Shown here: positions 29,108 through 37,200 of the stretch, piece after piece | Position numbering within the stretch: position 1 is the first letter of the stretch | How the letters are laid out: every line of letters starts with the position of its first letter | Virus record (IMG/VR): IMGVR_UViG_3300010413_000045 | Location: 1-53,562 of that record | DNA: 53,562 nucleotides | Strand: one strand, 5' to 3' | From: a virus | Notes under the pieces: generated by a model | Databases searched by the model: none | What the model saw: only the letters and a program-made list of their open reading frames with translations | What the model was told of the DNA's origin: nothing | Position numbers and translations under genes: made by a program

Positions 29108-30673
29108 ATGCCACTCCGTCCACACCAACAACGCTTTTCAGAAATATGCCAACAAATTAACGACGGTGCCAAAATTACAGATGTTATAGCATTCGTCGTT
29201 CCAGGTGGAGGAAAATCAACTTATTGCCCGATAGCCTCACAGCTTATTCATGATGATTATACAAAAATATTATGGGTATGCCCGCGAGAATCTCTTATGA
29301 AGCAAGCCGAACAGGGATTCAGAGGAGACGGGATAGTCGATGTCGGAAACCATGATATAAGGCTGGCGAATAATTCGGGAGACGATCCTTTCCGAGGATG
29401 TTCCGGCGCTGTCACATCCTATCAGGGAATTGTCGCACGCCCTGAATATTGGATAAAAATATCTAAGAAATATAAAATTATCCTTTTTCTCGACGAGTAC
29501 GATTCTTTGATCGAAGAAGGGGCATGGTCCGAACCAATAAAGCAGATTTACGGAAACGCTTTTTTTAGGGTATGCGCTACAGGTACAATCGACCGATCTG
29601 ACGAACTGCCTTTACTGTTTACTCCGTACAACGATGACGGATCAATCGATTTCAGAGATACGGAATCAAGAAAGTGGATCATCTACGGCAAAGAGGAATC
29701 AATCCGTGATGGTTCAACAGTACATTTTACAGCCACTCTGATATCAGGATCTGGGAAATATGTCGATCTTGACGGTATAACGAGAAGTTTTAAAAAGTTT
29801 ACCGGGAAAGGTGATGAACTGATTACAGCTTTCCGCACCGACTTTGCCTATCAAATGTTTTTGCTATGCCTGAAAGACTGGAACGAATACAGAAAAGATC
29901 ACCCATGGGCGAAAATAATCATACTGGCAAACAATATTGACATAGCTGAAAAATATAACAGATGGTTCAAAGAAAACGGTTATGATTTTGACATAGCCAC
30001 ATCGGGAGATGAAAAGCTATCAGCTGAAACTATCAGACGTTTTAAAATGCCTAACGGTTATTTCGGAGCGTTAGACGGGATGGTTGGCATCGGCAAGGTA
30101 TATAAGGGCCTTGATATAAAACCGGCCACATTCCTTGTTTTTCTCACTCGCATCCGTGGTAAATCCTGGGTTGATCAGGCGGTCGGAAGGGTTCAGCGGG
30201 CATTCAAAGGAAAGACTGAGGCTTTTGTTTATGCTCCAGATGATCCAAAAATGAGGAAAGTATTACAGGAAATATCAGATTGTGTTATCCGTAACGCCAC
30301 AGCCGACCCACCAGAGAAAAAAGGAACCTACACATCAGATGAAGAAGCCGGACCGGCACGAACTATCCAGGCTTTATACTCAAAAGCAAATATAGACATT
30401 CCTCAACCCGACCTACCGCTAATTACCGAACATCATGAAACTCAGTCCGAGATCGAGAAGAGGCTTAGAGTAGAAATAAATCACACAATATCTAGGATAA
30501 TATCAAAAGAAGATCAAGGTAACATCAAAACAAAACAAAGAATTATATTTATGAGAATAAGACAAATTGTGAATAATGGAAGAGACGAAAATGGCAAACT
30601 TATTAAAAAATCATTTGATGAGATGTCTATAAAAGAGCTTAAAGCTGTTAAGTTATTTGTTGAAATGTTTTAA
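29108..30673 (+). CDS. SF2 DNA/RNA helicase (521 aa)
   Basis: Motif I lies in VVPGGGKSTYCPIAS (about residue 31), motif II is LFLDEYDSL (DEYD near 129), motif III is CATGT near 152, and motif VI is QAVGRVQRAF near 358. The C-terminus is a Lys-rich helical extension. This is a type III restriction-like or UvsW-type ATPase. It probably remodels recombination or replication forks. It stands between the MazG-like gene and an HNH gene. Confidence 0.85.
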   Translation: MPLRPHQQRFSEICQQINDGAKITDVIAFVVPGGGKSTYCPIASQLIHDDYTKILWVCPRESLMKQAEQGFRGDGIVDVGNHDIRLANNSGDDPFRGCSGAVTSYQGIVARPEYWIKISKKYKIILFLDEYDSLIEEGAWSEPIKQIYGNAFFRVCATGTIDRSDELPLLFTPYNDDGSIDFRDTESRKWIIYGKEESIRDGSTVHFTATLISGSGKYVDLDGITRSFKKFTGKGDELITAFRTDFAYQMFLLCLKDWNEYRKDHPWAKIIILANNIDIAEKYNRWFKENGYDFDIATSGDEKLSAETIRRFKMPNGYFGALDGMVGIGKVYKGLDIKPATFLVFLTRIRGKSWVDQAVGRVQRAFKGKTEAFVYAPDDPKMRKVLQEISDCVIRNATADPPEKKGTYTSDEEAGPARTIQALYSKANIDIPQPDLPLITEHHETQSEIEKRLRVEINHTISRIISKEDQGNIKTKQRIIFMRIRQIVNNGRDENGKLIKKSFDEMSIKELKAVKLFVEMF

Positions 30674-30694
30674 TAAAAAATATATAATTTATAT

Positions 30695-30774
30695 ATCAGG
30701 CGGTAGGCATACCGGGGGGAGTTCAACACCTTCTCCCCCAAACCTGATTATTTTACAGGTGTTAGGTGTTGTCT
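30695..30774 (+). ncRNA. Structured leader upstream of the HNH gene (three-way junction plus loop-tail pairing)
   Basis: P1 ATCAGG (30695-30700) with CCTGAT (30743-30748); P2 CGGT, six-base loop AGGCAT, ACCG; P3 GGGGGAG (30715-30721), 11-base loop TTCAACACCTT, CTCCCCC; linker AAA. The 26-base tail begins TATTTTAC and contains AGGTGTT twice. AACACCT in the P3 loop is complementary to both copies; the second is the ribosome-binding site. It is the same fold as 20374-20455 with compensatory base changes. Confidence 0.8.
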
Positions 30775-31551
30775 ATGTCAAATAAAATCTGTTCAGTTGA
30801 TGGTTGTTTTTCTAAAGTTTTATGCAAAGGTTTTTGTGTCAAACACTACCAGAGGAACAAAAGGCACGGAGATCCACTTTATTATGAATACAAATCAACA
30901 TGTTCTATTGATGGTTGTAATAATAAGCATGTTGCTTTTGGATATTGCATGAAACATTATTCAAGGTATAGAAATAATGGAGATGCTAAAATATCTTTAA
31001 TAAACAAAGACCATGATGAATTATGTTCTGTCAATGGATGCAGTAATAAGTATTTCTCTAAAGGTTTATGCAAGAAACATTATGAAAGGTTTAAAAAATA
31101 TGGAGATGTAAATTATACAAAGTTAGGAAGAGATCTTGAATGTCATGGAATGACTAGCTCTCCAGAATATGTATCGTGGAGAGAAATGAAGAATAGATGT
31201 ATAAACAAGAAGTCAAATAGGTATTATAGATATGGTGGCAGAGGGATAAAGGTTTGTGATAGGTGGTTAGAGTCGTTTGCAAATTTCTATGAAGATATGG
31301 GTCCAAAGCCTTTTCCTAAAGCTCAAATAGACAGGATAGACAATGATGGAAACTACGAACCTAGGAATTGCAGATGGATAAGCTTGCTTGAAAATATGCG
31401 TCATACATCTAGAGTAAAGTTGTCTATTGAGAAAGCTAGGAGAATAAGAAGTCTATGTAATAGCGTTTCTACTAAGGATTTAGCTAAAATGTATGGAGTT
31501 TCTGAATCTTTGATATCAAAAGTAATAAAAAACGAAATATGGATAGAGTGA
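30775..31551 (+). CDS. HNH-type endonuclease with three zinc repeats (258 aa)
   Basis: Three consecutive modules follow C-x4-C-x9-C-x2-H-Y-x-R and a Gly-Asp pair: CSVDGC, CSIDGC and CSVNGC begin them at roughly 40-residue intervals. The C-terminal HNH-like region has RYGGRGIKVCDRWL, KAQIDRIDNDGNYEPRNCRW and a DNA-binding tail resembling helix-turn-helix (CNSVSTKDLAKMYGVSESL). It is likely a homing endonuclease or mobile nuclease. The ATG at 30775 directly follows the structured leader; a GTG at 30766 would lie within it. Confidence 0.8.
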   Translation: MSNKICSVDGCFSKVLCKGFCVKHYQRNKRHGDPLYYEYKSTCSIDGCNNKHVAFGYCMKHYSRYRNNGDAKISLINKDHDELCSVNGCSNKYFSKGLCKKHYERFKKYGDVNYTKLGRDLECHGMTSSPEYVSWREMKNRCINKKSNRYYRYGGRGIKVCDRWLESFANFYEDMGPKPFPKAQIDRIDNDGNYEPRNCRWISLLENMRHTSRVKLSIEKARRIRSLCNSVSTKDLAKMYGVSESLISKVIKNEIWIE

Positions 31552-31577
31552 TTTAGTGAAAATGTTTTAATTTATTA

Positions 31578-31606
31578 TTGCATTGTGTGGTATGGTGTGA
31601 TAGTAT
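31578..31606 (+). promoter_or_regulatory. TTGCAY-family promoter of the tRNA-Leu-like gene
   Basis: TTGCAT (31578-31583), spacer of 17 bases with GTGTGG and GGTGTGA, TAGTAT (31601-31606) with TGA ahead as extended -10. A start about seven bases later falls on 31613, just before the tRNA 5' end at 31615, which supports both calls. Confidence 0.75.
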
Positions 31607-31614
31607 TGATATTA

Positions 31615-31765
31615 GGCAAGGTGGCGAAATTGGTAGACGCCGTTGACACCTTTAACGAAAATGCTGGGGATATGAGCCATCCGCCTGAACCGAGTGGTGT
31701 AGGTCACATAAAGTGGGTAATGCTGATCCTTAACCGGCTTGTAGGTTCGAGTCCTGCCCTTGCCA
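31615..31765 (+). tRNA. tRNA-Leu-like gene with an oversized central region
   Basis: Acceptor GGCAAGG pairs perfectly with CCTTGCC; the D arm GCGAAATTGGTAGACGC is the tRNA-Leu type; the T arm is GTAGG-TTCGAGT-CCTGC; discriminator A. The region between D and T arms is 100 bases rather than about 32-35 for tRNA-Leu, so about 65 bases are extra. I cannot place the anticodon with confidence; the clear arm CGTTG-ACACCTT-TAACG has no U33. It may be a tRNA with insertion or a tRNA mimic. Confidence 0.55.
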
Positions 31766-31794
31766 TCACTATATTTTTATTAAGCGAGGTATTT

Positions 31795-32217
31795 ATGACC
31801 AAAGAAACTCTTATCGAACTGAGAGACGCTCAGAAGGAAGCCGATAAACTGGCTGAAACTCTCAAAGAAAAACGGGACGCATTCGCAAAGACCATTGAAT
31901 CGGAATCGGCGAATTATGCGGAACTCAACAATCTGATTTCTTCCCTGAAGCTGGAACTCACCGCCGAAGCTCTTTCCGACTACGAAGCGAATCCGGCAAG
32001 CAAAACTCTGAATGGTGGGATTAAAATCCGGTCAAGCCAGTCCGTCGAGTATGATGATTCTGACGCTCTGAAATGGGCAAAAGAAAAGGATATGTTCCTG
32101 ACTCTGGATAAAAAAGCCTTTGAAAAAGCGGCTGCCGGTATGGATCTGGATTTCGTGAAAACCGTCACGGTCAATAAAATAGCTTTCCCGACTGCTGGCG
32201 TTGTGGTGGAGGATTAA
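31795..32217 (+). CDS. Hypothetical phage protein of the recombination module (140 aa)
   Basis: The N-terminal half is a helical coiled coil (AQKEADKLAETLKEKRDAFA). The C-terminal half has GGIKIRSSQSVEYDDSDALK followed by WAKEKDMFLTLDKKAFEKAA, an arrangement I recognise from a widely distributed phage family of unknown function that is encoded near recombinases. Start ATG 31795 follows AAGCGAGGTATTT. It is transcribed with the tRNA-like gene. Confidence 0.6.
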   Translation: MTKETLIELRDAQKEADKLAETLKEKRDAFAKTIESESANYAELNNLISSLKLELTAEALSDYEANPASKTLNGGIKIRSSQSVEYDDSDALKWAKEKDMFLTLDKKAFEKAAAGMDLDFVKTVTVNKIAFPTAGVVVED

Positions 32218-32218
32218 G

Positions 32219-32785
32219 ATGGTTGCGGAAATCGGTGATTCTGGAAAGGTGTGTAATGGTTGCGGAATATATTTACCATTAAAAAACTTTTCAAAGCACA
32301 AATACAGTAGAGATGGTTACAAATCTACATGTAAAAAATGCATTGCTGCGAAAAGAGCAGAAACTGCTGATTGCGAGAATGCAAAAAGAAGATCCGATTA
32401 CGCATCAGATCCAGAAAAGTATAAAAAAAGATCAAAGGATTATGCAGAAAGAAACCAAGAAAAGGTCAGGTCAAGAAAGAGACGGTATTCCGAGCTGAAT
32501 AGGGAAAAGATTTTAAGAAAGCATAGAGAGTACAATAAATCTCACCCTGAAAACAAAAGAAAACGGTACACAGCATATCCTGAAAAATCAAAAGCAAGGT
32601 CAATTCTTCAACACGCAATAAGGAGAGGAGAAATAAAAAGATTGCCATGTTGTGTGTGTGGAAACATCAAATCTGAAGGGCATCATGATGACTATTCAAA
32701 GCCTCTTGAAGTTGTTTGGCTTTGTAGGAAACATCATTCTGAAAGACATATTGAAATAAGAGACAAGGAGAATAAATATGAGTAA
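32219..32785 (+). CDS. HNH endonuclease (188 aa)
   Basis: N-terminal zinc motif KVCNGCGIYLPL with CKKC; a Lys/Arg-rich spacer (residues 55-130) rich in RKRRYSELNREK; then the HNH core CCVCGNIKSEGHHDDYSKPL and VVWLCRKHHSERH. The organisation matches small mobile HNH nucleases of phages. The ATG 32219 follows GGAGGATTAAG. It overlaps the putative annealing protein gene by 8 bases and separates it from the preceding gene, suggesting late insertion. Confidence 0.85.
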   Translation: MVAEIGDSGKVCNGCGIYLPLKNFSKHKYSRDGYKSTCKKCIAAKRAETADCENAKRRSDYASDPEKYKKRSKDYAERNQEKVRSRKRRYSELNREKILRKHREYNKSHPENKRKRYTAYPEKSKARSILQHAIRRGEIKRLPCCVCGNIKSEGHHDDYSKPLEVVWLCRKHHSERHIEIRDKENKYE

Positions 32786-33791
32786 TATCATAGAAGAATA
32801 TAAAGACAAAGCTCTTGTTCTCACACGCCGTGAAGAGCAAGTTGATAATGACATATGGAAGACATTAAACACAATTATTCCTGTAACTCCAGACATGTTC
32901 CATAATATGGGATCGGATAAAAAGCCCCAGTACTACCCGTCCAAACAGCTAACCAATCTTATTGGTTCAGCCATGGGAATCGAGTTTTCTTCCGACATTC
33001 GTGTGGAATACGTTTACGGAACCGAAACAATTCATCCCGACGGAACAAAAACAAGAGAGCCTGTCGGAATCCGCTGTATTAAACAGGGGAAACGCCGTAG
33101 ACCTGATGGGACATGGCAGACATCTTCCCCTTGCTCCTACACTTTTAACTGGGCTGACCGCGCCGAAGAGGATTTCCTGAAAGATATGGATTATATCGGT
33201 CAGAAGTGGCCTGACGGAAACGATAAGGCAAAATACAACTTTCCCGATAATCCCCAGAAGGAGAAAATCGCACAGCGGCGTCATGTCCTGGAACTGAAAA
33301 AACACGCTGAGCAGAGAGCTTCTACAGGTGCAGAGCTTATAGTCATCCGTGAGCTTTCCGGTATGCAGACCTCTTTCAAACCGGGAGACCTCAAGCAAGG
33401 GATTATCGTTGTTTCTCAGATTGCCAAGTCTGAAGAGTACCAGGCTCTTGAGGCACGTGCTAAGTTGGATAGTCTCCGGCTCGGTGGTAAAGTTGCTGAA
33501 TCTGTCAATGAAGCGTCAAACCTACTGACTGGTAATGGGTTCAACATCCACGAACCGACCGAAAACCATGAAGAGCCAGATCAGCCAAGCGGGGAAGTGC
33601 CTGAGTATTCGGAGAGCGAAGAGAGAACTCCACTCGAAACAGAGTACTATGAACTCATCGAGAAGGTTTCTGAAGACCTTAAAAACTTTTTGGAAGAGCA
33701 GCGCAAGACTAACGCCGACGCGATAAAGGACCCTGAAAAGTACTACAAATGGGCTGTCGAAACTCACGGGAATCAGGCAAAAGGAGCGTAA
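32778..33791 (+). CDS. Putative single-strand annealing protein (337 aa)
   Basis: The central region has KKHAEQRASTGAELIVIREL, a phrase shared with phage recombinase and annealing proteins, and FNWADRAEEDFLKDMDYIGQ upstream. The C-terminal 90 residues are acidic and helical, possibly for SSB or nuclease binding. It lies next to the SbcD-SbcC fusion and the SSB-like gene, the usual composition of a phage recombination module. I am not sure of the family (RecT, Rad52-like or other); a structural comparison would decide. Confidence 0.5.
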   Translation: MSNIIEEYKDKALVLTRREEQVDNDIWKTLNTIIPVTPDMFHNMGSDKKPQYYPSKQLTNLIGSAMGIEFSSDIRVEYVYGTETIHPDGTKTREPVGIRCIKQGKRRRPDGTWQTSSPCSYTFNWADRAEEDFLKDMDYIGQKWPDGNDKAKYNFPDNPQKEKIAQRRHVLELKKHAEQRASTGAELIVIRELSGMQTSFKPGDLKQGIIVVSQIAKSEEYQALEARAKLDSLRLGGKVAESVNEASNLLTGNGFNIHEPTENHEEPDQPSGEVPEYSESEERTPLETEYYELIEKVSEDLKNFLEEQRKTNADAIKDPEKYYKWAVETHGNQAKGA

Positions 33792-33792
33792 G

Positions 33793-33999
33793 ATGGCAGA
33801 ATTAACAGGACTTGAAATCAAAACCATCAGGGGAATGACTGGATTAACTCAAAGAGAGTTTGCCGAAAAGATGAAAGTAAGCTATTCCCTTTTATCAAAA
33901 GTGGAAATTGACCAGAAAAAGCCCCGTCCCGTTTTCTATGAGCTTGTCCGGCTTATTTTCCCCGAAGAATACAAGAAATTGATGGACAGCAAAAAGTAA
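33793..33999 (+). CDS. XRE-family helix-turn-helix protein (68 aa)
   Basis: Typical Cro/C1 HTH: LTGLEIKTIRGMTGLTQREF, AEKMKVSYSLLSKVE as turn and recognition helix, and a short tail EEYKKLMDSKK. It follows the annealing protein gene by one base. It could repress the neighbouring TTGCAY promoter (34039-34067) or the divergent operators. Binding sites are unknown. Confidence 0.8.
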   Translation: MAELTGLEIKTIRGMTGLTQREFAEKMKVSYSLLSKVEIDQKKPRPVFYELVRLIFPEEYKKLMDSKK

Positions 34000-34038
34000 T
34001 TATAGGGCTGAAATATGCCCTATTCTATAATATTATTG

Positions 34039-34067
34039 TTGCACGTTGTGTTGCGCTGTGATATTAT
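34039..34067 (+). promoter_or_regulatory. TTGCAY-family promoter of the SbcD-SbcC operon
   Basis: TTGCAC (34039-34044), 17-base spacer GTTGTGTTGCGCTGTGA, TATTAT (34062-34067) with TGA ahead. A start near 34074 gives a short leader containing AAGCGAGGTATTTAT before ATG 34093. It is the third member of the promoter family. Confidence 0.75.
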
Positions 34068-34092
34068 AAGATATATTAAGCGAGGTATTTAT

Positions 34093-34275
34093 ATGAAGAA
34101 AAATTGGATTCATTTATTCATAAAGTCTGTATTTTCAGCTCTTGCTATTTTTGGATTTATTTCAGCTTTTCTTGTTGCTTTCGGTAAAACAGAATATAGC
34201 AAATGGATTTATTCTATAGCCCTGTTTTATGCTGGTGGATATTTTTTAAAAGAATCTGAAAGGTACAAGCCATGA
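34093..34275 (+). CDS. Small membrane protein (60 aa)
   Basis: Two hydrophobic segments (about residues 10-27 and 38-51) and short charged ends. ATG 34093 lies 8 bases after AAGCGAGG; the same frame opens earlier at 34015 without a ribosome site and before the promoter. It overlaps the SbcD-SbcC start by 4 bases (ATGA), so it may help couple translation. Function unknown. Confidence 0.55.
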   Translation: MKKNWIHLFIKSVFSALAIFGFISAFLVAFGKTEYSKWIYSIALFYAGGYFLKESERYKP

Positions 34276-37200
34276 ATAAACTACTCGAACTTTCAGACAT
34301 TCACCTTGACGCTTCGTGGATCGATGAATCCGAAGCGGATATGAATAGAGCTTGTGAAGTAGCCTTACAGGAAAAGATTGACGCTTTTACCATATCCGGT
34401 GATTTCTTCAACAAGGCTCCTATGGCTACAGAGCATTCAAAGTGGCATAGAATGTTAAGAATTGCCAGAAAACTACAGCAGACTGCACAGGTGTTCTATG
34501 TCAAAGGAACTCCGAGCCATGACGCACCAGGAGTCTATGAAGCTCTTGAGGATATCGGATGGAAAGAAATCAATATCGGGAAATCCCATGAAGTCGGAGA
34601 TCTGCTGATTATGGGAATCCAGGAAATTACACCGGCTTTTATCATGGCGAAATATCCGGAACTGAGCAAACAGGATGCAATTGCCAAACAGTACGATCTT
34701 GTGAATCAGATTATTTCTGATTATTACATTCCCGTATCAACCGGCCATGATGGCCCTGTCCATTTCATGCTCCACGGTCATGTCTCCGGCGCAAAGTTCA
34801 AATCGGACCAGAAGCCCCGGACAAGCGAGTTCATGTTCTCGGAGCAGCTTTTATCCACAATCGGAGCGGATAGAATACAGGCTGGACACATTCATTTCCC
34901 GCAGGATTTCAAAGAGATTTCAGGCGGTTACGTCGGTTCCTCTCACCTAACATGGGGAGATACTGGATTTATTCCCGGTTTTAATGTCGTGACATACTCA
35001 CAGCACGAAGAACCTACCGACAGACCATTTGATGACGACGGTTTTAAAATGGTATGGAAAACCGATGTTAAAAGATTTGACTACGGAAAACCGGAACGCC
35101 AGAAAATTGTTGTTGATGATCTCGATATCTTCGTTGATATTCGCGGAAAACTCAGAGAAGGCGTTGATACTTGGATCGAGGTTAAATGTGATCGAGCCTT
35201 TGCTGACCAGTTCGATTGCAACGAATCTCTTTCTCAGATTATGAGAGACGTAAAGCTCGGCCAACTCTCAAAAATCACCTGCGACGTTCAGCACGAAGAG
35301 CACACCAGAATTGACACGGAGACTTACGAAAAAGCGAAAACCGTTGAAGAGCTGTATAAACTCTACGACCCCGATGTAACAGATTCTATCCTCCTGAAAG
35401 TCCTGGAAGCGGAAGAGGCTACATCTCAGGATAAAGCATCAGCCGTGCAGCATACTTTTGAGCTTATGGATGTATATCTGAAAGGATCAAAAGCCGGACA
35501 TGAGAACGGCGTTGAAGAAATCCGAATGGACTGTGATGAAGTCGCCAATGGTTTAACATTGCTCACAGGCCCCAATGGTATAGGGAAATCATTCACTCTC
35601 GGTTTTTGCACCCCTTTTTCTGTACACCTACCTACTGGCATAGACCTTAAAAAACTGTTTGAATCAAAAGATTCTCAGATTATCAGACGTTTCCGTATGG
35701 ATGGCAACAAGGTGATTACTCAAAAGATCGTCATAGACCCCACTCTGGCCAGTCCTACGGCGAAATGGTACATGGATATTGACGGAGCGCCTTGCGATAA
35801 TGTAACGGGCAACCTGGCACCATTTAACGATGCTGTTATTGACCTATTCGGCTCTCAGGAAATGTTTATGACATGCGCTTTCCGAGGGCAGAAAGACAAC
35901 CCGAAAATCCCGAGCCTTGAGAAAGCATCAGAATCGGACTTGCGCGGTATTTTTATGAGCCTGGCCGGGATTGACCGTGGACCGATGAAAGATTACGCTC
36001 ATGGGAAGGTAGTTGATTTGAATCGGGAATCTGAACTGAATGCCAGGGAGATTGAGACTATCGGCGGTATGATTATTGATGAATCAGTAATCGAAGCAGA
36101 TATCTACAACACTGAATGCAATATTGATAAATCGAAGACTGATAAAGACAATCACTCACAGTCTCTTGAATCTCTACGCGCGAAACTCTCATCCATGGAT
36201 CGGATAAAATCTGAAAACGAAATAAAGCAGAAACAGATTGACGGACTGAACCAGGAGCTAAAAACCATAGAGTCCAGAATCTCAGAACTTACATCAGAAA
36301 GATCCAGACTGCAAGCCTCAGCTGATTCCTTAGAATCAAATCAGAAAAAACGAAACGAGCTTATTGTAATTCGCAACGATTACACCGAAACAAGCCAACA
36401 GTATTTTAATCTGCAGGAAAAACACAACCAAGCTATAAATGATTATCGGGTTAAGCGTGAGGCCATAGAAAAGCAGCTGAACGAGATTAAGGAAAATGGG
36501 GCGAAACTTCGGGAGACTGAGAAAGATTTAAATATGGCTTACGGCTCAATCGGCCTCACAATCACCCATCTTAAAGAAGCAAAGGAAAGAGAAAATCAAC
36601 CTTGTGAGCATTGCGGTAAACTGTCAAGTAATTCGGCTCAGAAAATGACAGAATATCAGAATCAGATAATAGAGAATCAGAAGAAACTCGAAAAGACTGA
36701 TAAGCAGATAGATGAAGTCAAAGAGTTAATCAATAAAGCCCTGTCTGAATACCGTACCACCGAAGCAACTCTACCAACAGAACCGCCCGAACCTTACGGA
36801 TTATCTGACCTGAAAGCCAAATATCAGAACGCACCGGATTTATCAAAGCTGTCCACTCTTGAAGCTGAAATAAAAGCCGCTGAGACATCCGCATCAGAGA
36901 TAATGAAGATTGACACGGAAGAACGGGAGAAAGTCGCGCAGGCATCCAATATTAAGTCAAAAATTGAGGAATTGACTGTTTCTGTTGTGGAGTTCAACGA
37001 AAATACATACTCTTCTGTAAAATGGAGCATCACAGAAGCTGAGAACGCCATCAAGGAGGCTGACAGGCTCATCACTCAGTCAGAATCCGAAATCAAAAAT
37101 CTCAGATCTAAACTGGAAGAGAACGCAGGACGTAAAGCGAAAATAGCCGAACTGGAAAAAGTTAACGGTAAGATTACGGCGGATATATCGGAATGGAAAG

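Noticed and set aside
30695-30774. HEARO/OMEGA-type guide RNA for the HNH gene
   Set aside because: Those RNAs are several times longer and accompany RuvC-containing IsrB/TnpB-like proteins; the downstream protein has no RuvC motifs, and the leader pairs with its own ribosome site.
31615-31765. Group I intron in the tRNA
   Set aside because: The extra sequence is only about 65 bases, far shorter than the group I catalytic core, and I see no P, Q, R or S core elements.
31585-31794. N-terminal extension of the 31795 gene back to 31585
   Set aside because: It would be a translation of the tRNA-like gene; the proper start follows the AAGCGAGGTATTT leader at 31795.
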